9,334 bases of DNA. It comes from Lachnospiraceae bacterium (GTDB taxonomy: Bacteria; Bacillota; Clostridia; Lachnospirales; Lachnospiraceae). How positions within the stretch are numbered: position 1 is the stretch's first letter; each line of letters opens with the position of its first letter. The notes beneath the pieces were generated by a model. The model ran no database searches. It saw nothing but the letters and a program-made list of their open reading frames with translations, and was not told the origin of the DNA. The DNA lies in assembly GCA_900771955.1 (NCBI GenBank), contig CAAGPW010000110.1, forward strand, positions 1-9,334, given 5' to 3'. Of this stretch, positions 1 through 5,748 are shown in pieces. Both the position numbers and the translations under genes were made by a program.

Positions 1-1025
1 CCTTCTTCCAGCTGACCGGCCAGCCGCAAACAGTCCGCATCGGAAAGTTGCTCTATATTTTCCGCAAGTTTCTCCAGATTTTCCGTTTCTTTGAGGACGT
101 CGCCCTGCTCCGGCTTCTGATTCCGCTTATCCGCAAATTCGTTATATTTATAATTGGATGTGCGCACACCATTTTTTCCGATCAGTTCCAGATAATCTTC
201 ATATGCCTTTTTATCCCGCTCAAACAAAAGTTCATAGACATCACCCTCGACAAGCAGTTTTTCCGGTCTCGGTGTATAAAAACTGTTGCATTTATCACAG
301 GTATAGGCTCTGGCAAGATAAACCTTCCCTTCTTCGGTCTCGATTGGCGTTTCCTTACCAACCGGATAAACGACCATATGCAGTTTTTCCATGCAGACCG
401 GGCACTGATATCCAACCAGATAAAAGTTATTTCCGAGCCGCGAACCCAGGCGCTCCTCCGCGGTCGTTTCCACCTGGTTAAAGGAAACCACAGCCTTTTT
501 CCAACATATCCTGTGCCAGAGCCCTAGGGTCTCTTCTTCCCGCTCCTCTGTTTCATCGTCTTCTTTCGGTTTGTATTCGATCGCAAGCTGGATAACATCC
601 TCGTAGGTCAGACGTATCCCTTTCCGGTAAAAGCGGTAATTTTTTTCATTAAAATCCGGTGTCACATCAATTTCTTTTAGAATTCCGGTAAAAAGCGTAT
701 CCAGCTCAGCATAGTTTTTGTCTACCGTGAGCCCGTTTAAGGTATTCCACTTTCCGAATGCATAAAGCACCATGTTTAACACATTGGGCAGTACATGGTT
801 TTCCCCAACTGCAACAATATCCTCTTCCTTTACCGGAATGTCGATAATATTGGTGACTGCTCTCCGGTTCTCAAAATCAAAAAACAAAGACCGCACTTCT
901 CCCTGTATGATCAGATAATTATCAACCACAGCGAAAAGTCCGGTCCATGCTACATTTATTTTCATTGTCTGTATCAGACGTTTAAATATTTCTTCCAGTT
1001 CATGATTTGCACGCAGCAGAATCAT
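1..1025 (-). CDS. Unrecognised protein with CxxC...CxxC zinc-ribbon-like motif (C-terminus outside window)
   Basis: An open frame of 341 complete codons begins at ATG 1025-1023 and runs off the left edge without a stop, so the C-terminus is missing. The start is supported by GGAGG seven bases upstream; an in-frame ATG at 1040 has no well-placed ribosome site. The N-terminal ~150 residues are mixed alpha/beta, followed by an acidic linker at about residues 153-166 (many Glu/Asp). Cys208-Pro-Val-Cys211 and Cys243-Asp-Lys-Cys246 form a two-knuckle pattern typical of a structural zinc ribbon. The part after residue 255 is charged and probably helical. No signal peptide or membrane segment is visible, so it is probably cytoplasmic. 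I do not recognise the family and assign no function. It is separated from the exporter operon by 71 bases containing its own promoter, so it is probably an independent unit. Confidence 0.85.
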   Translation of the reverse strand, partial: MILLRANHELEEIFKRLIQTMKINVAWTGLFAVVDNYLIIQGEVRSLFFDFENRRAVTNIIDIPVKEEDIVAVGENHVLPNVLNMVLYAFGKWNTLNGLTVDKNYAELDTLFTGILKEIDVTPDFNEKNYRFYRKGIRLTYEDVIQLAIEYKPKEDDETEEREEETLGLWHRICWKKAVVSFNQVETTAEERLGSRLGNNFYLVGYQCPVCMEKLHMVVYPVGKETPIETEEGKVYLARAYTCDKCNSFYTPRPEKLLVEGDVYELLFERDKKAYEDYLELIGKNGVRTSNYKYNEFADKRNQKPEQGDVLKETENLEKLAENIEQLSDADCLRLAGQLEE

Positions 1026-1051
1026 CCCATCGCCTCCCATCCTCTTATGTT

Positions 1052-1060
1052 ATTATAACA
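1052..1060 (-). promoter_or_regulatory. Extended -10 promoter of the zinc-ribbon gene
   Basis: Read on the minus strand this is TGTTATAAT, a perfect TATAAT (1057-1052) with the TGn extension. A -35 at 17-base spacing (1080-1075, TTCCCT) is weak, which is common with an extended -10. The predicted start of transcription near 1045 leaves a leader of about 20 bases that includes the GGGAGG ribosome site before ATG 1025. This suggests the downstream gene is expressed independently of the exporter operon that ends at 1097. Confidence 0.65.
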
Positions 1061-1096
1061 CAAAACAAAGAGGCAGGGAATGCTTTCCTTCTTATC

Positions 1097-2368
1097 CTAT
1101 TCGTACCGCAATGCATCGATCGGATTCATTTTTGCCGCTTTGTTTGCCGGATAATAACCAAAAAACAGCCCGATCATCAGAGAAAAAACAAGCGAAAATG
1201 CAATGCTGCCGAGCGAAGGGCTTACTGCGTAACCGAGCAGGGATGCCCCAAGCGCCCCCAGTGCGATACCCACGATCACGCCGATCACGCCGCCGATCAG
1301 GCAGATGACCATTGCCTCCAAAATAAACTGCATGCGGATATAGGAATTGGTCGCACCGAGTGCTTTTCTGGTTCCGATCTCTCTTGTGCGCTCTGTGATG
1401 GACACCATCATGATATTCATCACGCCGATGCCGCCGACAAGAAGTGCGATTCCGGCAATAACTGCGATCGCGAGGGTAACTGTGCCAAGCATATCGCTCA
1501 TGGTGGACACCATGGATGCCATACTGTATGCATTTACTTCATAATACTGATTGCTCCGGTAATATCCGTTCAGATAATCCTCAATCTCCGATGCAAGTGT
1601 TTCGGAGTCCGCACCTACCTTTGAAACTACGCTGAAGGAGGCATAATTTTTACTGTGATTTAAATTCTGCGCCGTGGTAAGCGGAATGTATGCAGTTGTT
1701 GTCTCTGATGCGTCAAACAGGGACTCTTCATATTTATATACGCCGACTATGCTGAAATCGACAGCCTCCCCGTTTACTGTGGCAGATATGGTCTTACCGA
1801 CTGCATCGACATAGGAACAGCCAAAAATATCGTCCACCAGTGTGTCCGCAACCAGGATCACATTTCTTGCATTTGTGCTCTCATTATCGGAAAAGGAGCC
1901 GCCAATCAGAAAGGTCAGTTCATTTGCCGTAAAATATCCCTGACTTACTCCGGTAACATTTACAGTTTCACTGTTTTTTTGGTTCTTTGCCGTAATATTT
2001 CCAACGGATTCGCTGATAGAGACCGCCTCAATGGAATCTGAAAACGTATCCGTCATGTTTTCAATCATCTCATCCGTAAAATAATCTTCTTCGGTCATAT
2101 TACGGTGTTTTGTCGTCTCTCCGAACACGATCCCGTTTTCCCGCTCATCAGTCTCTGTCTCCCGCTGCTGTATGGAAATCGTAATGTTATTGGCTCCCAT
2201 CGCCTGCATGGAGGAGGATACCGACATGGACAGGGAATTTCCGACCGTCATGATCGCAATGACAGATGCAATTCCAATGATGATGCCGAGCATCGTCAGA
2301 AAAGTTCTGGAACGGTTTGCCTTTAAGCTGGTAAATGCAAGTCTGATATTTTCAAGAAACATGGTCAT
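1097..2368 (-). CDS. MacB/YknZ-type ABC transporter permease (FtsX family)
   Basis: A 423-residue membrane subunit of a three-part MacB-like exporter. The layout is the family's classic one: membrane helix 1 at about residues 22-43, a large extracytoplasmic MacB periplasmic-core-like domain (~45-290), then the FtsX domain with three helices at about 295-319, 346-372 and 385-405. The motif GGIGVMNIMMVSITERTREIG spans 312-332 and the protein ends with the typical Asn-Pro-Ile-Asp-Ala-Leu-Arg-Tyr-Glu. MacB-type permeases do not transport through a channel; they couple ATP use to movement of the extracytoplasmic domain. I chose ATG 2368, which overlaps the ATPase stop as ATGA, rather than an in-frame TTG at 2377; ATG 2362 is also possible. 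The coupling implies co-translation with the ATPase. The substrate is unknown; in Firmicutes relatives such as YknXYZ it is linked to antimicrobial-peptide protection. Confidence 0.93.
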   Translation of the reverse strand: MTMFLENIRLAFTSLKANRSRTFLTMLGIIIGIASVIAIMTVGNSLSMSVSSSMQAMGANNITISIQQRETETDERENGIVFGETTKHRNMTEEDYFTDEMIENMTDTFSDSIEAVSISESVGNITAKNQKNSETVNVTGVSQGYFTANELTFLIGGSFSDNESTNARNVILVADTLVDDIFGCSYVDAVGKTISATVNGEAVDFSIVGVYKYEESLFDASETTTAYIPLTTAQNLNHSKNYASFSVVSKVGADSETLASEIEDYLNGYYRSNQYYEVNAYSMASMVSTMSDMLGTVTLAIAVIAGIALLVGGIGVMNIMMVSITERTREIGTRKALGATNSYIRMQFILEAMVICLIGGVIGVIVGIALGALGASLLGYAVSPSLGSIAFSLVFSLMIGLFFGYYPANKAAKMNPIDALRYE

Positions 2369-3084
2369 AAATTCCAACTACCTGCCCTTTCTCCCGTGAT
2401 ATTGCCATCCGAGATCGTGATGATACGGTCTGTTTCCTCCGCAAGCTCTGTGGAATGTGTGATCAGCACGATCGTCTTCCCCTGGGTGCGGTTCAGTTTG
2501 TGAAACAGATCCATTACGGTGCGTCCGGTTTTAGAATCAAGTGCTCCGGTCGGCTCATCCGCTAAGATGATCGCAGGATCATTTGCCATCGCCCGGGCAA
2601 TGGCAACCCTCTGTTTTTGTCCGCCGGAAAGTTCATCCGGCGTATGCGACATCCGTTCCTTCATGCCGACCAGTTCTAATAGCTCTGCTGCCCGTTTTGC
2701 TCTCAGTTTTTTTGGCACGCCGGCATACATCATCGGCAATTCCACATTTTTTACTGCATCCGTACGTGCGATCAGATTATAGGTCTGAAACACAAATCCG
2801 ATCTTCCGGTTGCGGATCAGCGAAAGTTCTTTGTCGGAAGCACCCGCCACATCCACGCCATCAATCTCATAGCTGCCCTCCGTAGGGCGGTCAAGCAGTC
2901 CGATCACATTCATAAGTGTCGTCTTTCCGGAGCCGGATGCCCCGACGATCGATACGAACTCTCCCTGTTCCACCGACAGGGAAATGCCATTTAAGATTTG
3001 AAGTTCATTCGGTTTTCCGATATAAAAACGCTTTTTGATGCCGCACAGGCGGATCACCTGATTTGCTGCGTCATGCTGTTCCAT
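2365..3084 (-). CDS. MacB/LolD-type ABC transporter ATP-binding protein
   Basis: A 239-residue single nucleotide-binding domain with all catalytic motifs: Walker A GASGSGKT (48-55), Q-loop Gln100, signature LSGGQ (152-156), Walker B IILADE (172-177) with catalytic Glu177, D-loop Ala-Leu-Asp (181-183) and switch His210. The SxxGxSGSGKST-like P-loop and LLDRPTEG are typical of the MacB/LolD/FtsE branch. The frame is open upstream to 3186, but that part is an out-of-frame overlap with the fusion protein gene. ATG 3084 is preferred because AGGAGG lies 8 bases upstream, inside the last glycine codons of that gene. Only one base separates this start from the upstream stop (3088-3086), and its own stop overlaps the permease start, so the three genes form one translationally coupled operon. 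It powers the permease from the cytoplasmic side as a dimer. Confidence 0.95.
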   Translation of the reverse strand: MEQHDAANQVIRLCGIKKRFYIGKPNELQILNGISLSVEQGEFVSIVGASGSGKTTLMNVIGLLDRPTEGSYEIDGVDVAGASDKELSLIRNRKIGFVFQTYNLIARTDAVKNVELPMMYAGVPKKLRAKRAAELLELVGMKERMSHTPDELSGGQKQRVAIARAMANDPAIILADEPTGALDSKTGRTVMDLFHKLNRTQGKTIVLITHSTELAEETDRIITISDGNITGERAGSWNL

Positions 3085-3085
3085 C

Positions 3086-4804
3086 CTAAAAACCTCCTCC
3101 CTGGCCAGGGCCTCCGCCTGCTCCCGGACCCTGTCCGCCGTTTCCGCCCGGCATTCCGTCCGGTGCAGCTCCGGAATTACTGTCACTGCTACTGTCTTCT
3201 ACGATTTCCACCATGTCGTCTTCATTGATCCCAGATGCTGAGATTTCCGTATAATAATTGCTCTCCATCACCACTTCCACTGCCACATCCTCCGTATTTT
3301 CACCATCTGCCACAGTGACAAAGGAATTCCCGTCATTGTCTGTCCATACTGCATTGTACGGAACTGTCAGGACATCTTCATGTTCCTCGATCACGATGCT
3401 TAAGCTTGCCGACATGTCAAGCCGCAGCCGTTCATCGGGTTCCTCCATGCTGATGCGCACCTTGTAGTTTACGTCATCGCTGCCGGAGGAAGATGTCTGC
3501 GCAGTACTTCCGCTTGCAGAAGTGCTGCTGTTTTGTGTGCTGGAAGTTGAAGTCGGAGAAATAAAGGTAACACTTCCCTTCAACTCATCATCTCCGGTTG
3601 CATCTGTTTTAATCAGCACTTCCTGTCCAAGCTCAATGCTGCTGATATCATATTCTCCAATTTCCGCCTCGATCTCATACGAAGAACAATCCTGTATCGT
3701 GATGATCGTTCCGCCGTCATAAGTATCCCCGGCTTCATAGTTTACCGCTGTCACAGTACCGGAGATCGGTGTATATAAGATACCTTCATCCAGCTGTGAC
3801 TGATATTCTTTCACCTTGCTCTCCTGCTCGGATACATCTGAGCCCAGTTCGGCTGCACTCTGGCTGCTCTTTGCCTTGGCGACCGAGCTGTCCTGCTGCG
3901 CAACGGTGTAATCATAGCTTTTCAGCTGGTCATTGTAATCAGAATAGGTGGATGACACCTGCGACTCCGCCTGCTGTACTTCCGCTTCCTGTGCGGTGCG
4001 GTTCGCCGTGGCTGCCTGATACGCGTTTTCGGCTTCACTGTACTGTGCATTTATGGAATTGTAATCGCTCTGTGCGCTCTCATAAGCTGACTGTGCCGCA
4101 CTCAGTGCTGATGCAAGTGCTGAATCGTCGGGATCGGCCGCTGCCGCACTCTGTGCACTTTCATAAGCTGTCTGTGCCTCAGTTAACTGTTGTGCTGCCG
4201 CATCAAGACTGGTTTTTAATGTATTACAGGTATCATTTGCCTGTGTCTCTGCTGTTTTTAAAGATTCCAGCGTCGTCTTTGCCTGTGCACAGTTCCCGGC
4301 CGCCTGCTGATACTGACTGTATGCATTATCCACCTTGGACTGTGCGGATGACACCTGAAAATCCTTTGTCAGTTCGCTGTCGCTCACATTTCTTGCCGCA
4401 TCCGACTCGGAAAGTGCATTTTTCTGCTCTGCCTCCGAAAGTTCTGTCTGGGCATCTTCGAGATTTTCTTCAATATCGGAGGTGTCAAAGGACATGAGCA
4501 TCTGTCCGGCCTCCACCGTGTCCCCGACTTCAACATCCACACTTTTTACTTCAATATTGGTAAGGCTTACACTCAGATCCTTGCTGTCTACACTGACCAC
4601 GGTTCCCGTGGCACCGACGCTTTTGATGAGCGACTGCTTTTTTACCGCCTCTGTCCTTGTCATCTGCGTACCGGCATTTTTCGCCATTGCCGTCCGCTTT
4701 CTTACATTTACAAAAAGAAAGGAGGCAAGAACTGCAAGGATAACGATAACTGCAATTAAGATTATCTTTGTCTTCTTCCCTCCATGTTTTAAAATTTTTA
4801 CCAT
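3086..4804 (-). CDS. HlyD-family membrane fusion protein of a MacB-type exporter (YknX-like)
   Basis: A 572-residue adaptor anchored by one N-terminal membrane helix (about residues 13-32, after a Lys-rich start). Next comes the first half of a lipoyl/barrel-sandwich domain (~65-106, VEVGDTVEAGQ), a very long Ala/Ser/Gln-rich coiled coil (~110-340), then the second lipoyl half (~341-371, PISGTVTAVNYEAGD) and a beta-barrel domain (~375-475). The barrel is interrupted by a Ser/Thr/Asn-rich low-complexity insert at 418-443. A membrane-proximal domain follows, and the last ~28 residues are a Gly/Pro-rich tail ending GGGF. The start is ATG 4804, with AGGAGAGG just upstream; an in-frame ATG at 4849 lacks a ribosome site. 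Such adaptors link the ATPase-permease pair to the cell exterior. There is no TolC-type partner here, as expected for a Gram-positive wall. The gene is first in the exporter operon, behind phased repeats that look like a response-regulator site. Confidence 0.92.
   Translation of the reverse strand: MVKILKHGGKKTKIILIAVIVILAVLASFLFVNVRKRTAMAKNAGTQMTRTEAVKKQSLIKSVGATGTVVSVDSKDLSVSLTNIEVKSVDVEVGDTVEAGQMLMSFDTSDIEENLEDAQTELSEAEQKNALSESDAARNVSDSELTKDFQVSSAQSKVDNAYSQYQQAAGNCAQAKTTLESLKTAETQANDTCNTLKTSLDAAAQQLTEAQTAYESAQSAAAADPDDSALASALSAAQSAYESAQSDYNSINAQYSEAENAYQAATANRTAQEAEVQQAESQVSSTYSDYNDQLKSYDYTVAQQDSSVAKAKSSQSAAELGSDVSEQESKVKEYQSQLDEGILYTPISGTVTAVNYEAGDTYDGGTIITIQDCSSYEIEAEIGEYDISSIELGQEVLIKTDATGDDELKGSVTFISPTSTSSTQNSSTSASGSTAQTSSSGSDDVNYKVRISMEEPDERLRLDMSASLSIVIEEHEDVLTVPYNAVWTDNDGNSFVTVADGENTEDVAVEVVMESNYYTEISASGINEDDMVEIVEDSSSDSNSGAAPDGMPGGNGGQGPGAGGGPGQGGGF
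4068..4178 (-). repeat. Imperfect 81-bp-period direct repeat in the coiled-coil coding region
   Basis: Two 30-base segments, 4068-4097 and 4149-4178, match at 27 of 30 positions and start 81 bases (27 codons) apart. They encode AQSAYESAQS (residues 237-246) and AQTAYESAQS (210-219) of the membrane fusion protein. The two differences outside the Ser/Thr change are silent or nearly so, which fits a recent internal duplication that lengthened the coiled coil. Confidence 0.7.
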
Positions 4805-4850
4805 ATCCACCTCTCCTGATGCATGTTTTGTTTTCTGTGATTTCTGCATC

Positions 4851-4859
4851 AGTGTAACA
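4851..4859 (-). promoter_or_regulatory. Candidate extended -10 for the exporter operon
   Basis: The minus strand reads TGTTACACT: a TGn extension followed by TACACT, four of six matches to the consensus. No good -35 lies 16-18 bases upstream. Instead the phased TTTTAAAC repeats end about 30 bases before it, as expected for a promoter dependent on an activator. The predicted transcript start near 4844 gives a ~40-base leader to ATG 4804. Confidence 0.4.
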
Positions 4860-4886
4860 AAGGCAGTTAAATAATCCGATAAAAAC

Positions 4887-4916
4887 TTTTAAACAAATTT
4901 TAAACTATTTCTAAAA
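4887..4916 (-). promoter_or_regulatory. Phased direct repeats, likely OmpR-family response-regulator box
   Basis: TTTTAAAC occurs exactly at 4887-4894 and 4898-4905 (plus strand), 11 bases apart, with a degenerate third copy TTCTAAAA at 4909-4916 (six of eight) in the same phase. On the minus strand the first two read GTTTAAAA. Direct repeats at one helical turn are the standard recognition pattern of OmpR/PhoB winged-helix dimers, and such a regulator is encoded immediately upstream (5044-5748). The site sits 80-110 bases before the fusion protein start and upstream of a weak extended -10, the position of an activator box. AT-richness makes chance repeats easier, so this is a good but unproven site. 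Confidence 0.55.
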
Positions 4917-4925
4917 AACGCCTGA

Positions 4926-4948
4926 ACGGAACTTTTTTTTCGTTCCGT
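4926..4948. promoter_or_regulatory. Inverted repeat ACGGAAC-N9-GTTCCGT
   Basis: A perfect 7-bp dyad (4926-4932 and 4942-4948) encloses an eight-T run and a C. Allowing one bulged base, it extends by two more pairs (TG...CA). Relative to the candidate plus-strand promoter at 4958-4963 it overlaps the -35 region and could be an operator. On the minus strand it is followed, seven bases later, by TTTTTT (4913-4918), so it could instead be a weak terminator of the kinase-regulator transcript. The two readings cannot be separated from sequence alone. Confidence 0.45.
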
Positions 4949-4957
4949 CATACCTTA

Positions 4958-4963
4958 TATATT
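4958..4963 (+). promoter_or_regulatory. Candidate -10 of the plus-strand micro-ORF
   Basis: TATATT matches the -10 consensus at five of six positions. The 17-base-spaced -35 position (4935-4940) is only TTTTTT and lies inside the loop of the inverted repeat. The predicted start near 4970 gives a ~20-base leader containing an A-run and AGGAG before ATG 4991. The weak -35 suggests low or regulated activity. Confidence 0.4.
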
Positions 4964-4990
4964 GTAAGTCAAAAAAAGGAGATCAAATAT

Positions 4991-5047
4991 ATGAGTATGC
5001 CCCAAATAGAATGTAACAATATTGATAAATGCTGCGCTGCCGCCTAG
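4991..5047 (+). CDS. Candidate 18-residue cysteine-containing micropeptide
   Basis: The plus strand encodes MSMPQIECNNIDKCCAAA followed by TAG. It is the only plus-strand reading frame in the window with a convincing ribosome site: AGGAG at 4977-4981 with nine bases to ATG 4991, and a likely -10 at 4958-4963. The peptide has three cysteines (residues 8, 14, 15), no signal peptide, no membrane segment and no double-glycine leader. It lies in the gap between the response regulator and the exporter operon and runs convergent to the regulator; the two stop codons share the palindrome CTAG (5044-5047). I do not recognise a family. Possible roles are an exporter substrate, a signal for the neighbouring kinase, a thiol or metal-responsive peptide, or a leader whose translation matters more than its product. 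Short frames arise by chance, so the translation signals and context are the main support. Confidence 0.5.
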   Translation: MSMPQIECNNIDKCCAAA

Positions 5048-5063
5048 CTGTTCAGGCGGTAGC
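5036..5063. terminator. Strong hairpin across the convergent stop codons (possible terminator)
   Basis: GCTGCCGCC (5036-5044) and GGCGGTAGC (5055-5063) pair over nine positions, including one G-U wobble in the plus-strand RNA, around a ten-base loop. In the minus-strand RNA the wobble becomes an A-C mismatch. The left arm is the three alanine codons of the micro-ORF and the right arm is in the last codons of the response regulator. Neither strand has a U-run directly after it, so it is not a classic intrinsic terminator. It may block opposing transcription or protect 3' ends. Confidence 0.4.
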
Positions 5064-5748
5064 CCACACCCCAGACCGTGTCAATGATCTTCGGGTTCTT
5101 CGGCTCTTTTTCTATTTTTTCACGAATACGGTTGATATGTACAGATACGGTTGCCGCATCCGATTCATAGTCATAACCCCAGATATGCTCAAAAAGCTGC
5201 TCTCTGGAAAATACCATATTGGCATGCCTTGCAAGAAACAAAAGCAGTTCAAACTCTTTGCCCGGCAGCCTCACTTCTTCTCCGTCTACATAGACTTTCC
5301 AGTTTTCCGGATAAATACAGATATTCTGAACGGTGATCTTTGACTTTCGCGTGGTATCCTCCCTTGCAGCCGTTTTCCCTGCCAGCCGCTCATAACGCGC
5401 CAGATGTGCCTTCACACGGGCTACAAGCTGCGCAGGATCAAACGGTTTTGTAATATAATCATCCGCGCCGAGTCCAAGTCCGCGGATCACATCCACAGAT
5501 TCTCCAAGCGCCGTCACCATAAGAATCGGAATATCTGTTTTTTCCCGTAAATGCATGCAGATCGTATGCCCGCTGCAGTTCGGCAGCATCAGATCTAACA
5601 GGATCAGGTCATAATTTCCCTGCTCCACTTCCGCTTCCACACATGCGCCATCATAGACACAGAATGTTTCATAACCGCTCATTTCAAGGTAAGCCTGCTC
5701 TAACTGCGCAATCTTTTTATCATCCTCTACGATCAGTATCTTCTTCAT
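5044..5748 (-). CDS. OmpR/PhoB-family response regulator
   Basis: A 234-residue two-component regulator. The receiver domain (about residues 1-118) has the acidic pair Asp9/Asp10, phospho-acceptor Asp52 in LLDLMLP, Thr79 and Lys101 in TKPFD. The C-terminal winged helix (~135-234) has the family's typical LPGKEFELLLFLARHANMVFSREQL stretch and ends WGVGYRLNS. Phosphorylation by the partner kinase is expected to promote dimer binding to direct repeats; matching 11-bp-phased repeats lie 130-160 bases beyond its stop, upstream of the exporter operon. The start ATG 5748 overlaps the end of the kinase gene by 29 bases and has an AGGGCAGG ribosome site, so the two are translated together. Bce/Ykn-type or vancomycin-type regulators are close relatives in style; the exact subgroup is not assignable by eye. 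Confidence 0.95.
   Translation of the reverse strand: MKKILIVEDDKKIAQLEQAYLEMSGYETFCVYDGACVEAEVEQGNYDLILLDLMLPNCSGHTICMHLREKTDIPILMVTALGESVDVIRGLGLGADDYITKPFDPAQLVARVKAHLARYERLAGKTAAREDTTRKSKITVQNICIYPENWKVYVDGEEVRLPGKEFELLLFLARHANMVFSREQLFEHIWGYDYESDAATVSVHINRIREKIEKEPKNPKIIDTVWGVGYRLNS

Noticed and set aside
48..527. 159-codon plus-strand frame
   Set aside because: It is antisense to the zinc-ribbon gene, which has a better start signal, plausible composition and a paired CxxC motif.
1007..1624. 205-codon plus-strand frame, Cys/His/Asp-rich
   Set aside because: It overlaps the clear permease gene on the other strand, has no good ribosome site, and its His/Asp/Cys richness mirrors the permease codons read backwards.
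3085..3186. 34-residue N-terminal extension of the ATPase
   Set aside because: It is the fusion protein's coding sequence in another frame; AGGAGG points to ATG 3084.
3769..4497. 242-codon open frame on the plus strand
   Set aside because: It is antisense to the Ala/Ser/Gln-rich coiled coil of the fusion protein, whose codon bias leaves the opposite frame open. The product is Pro/His/Arg/Ser-rich without domain features and no ribosome site precedes it.
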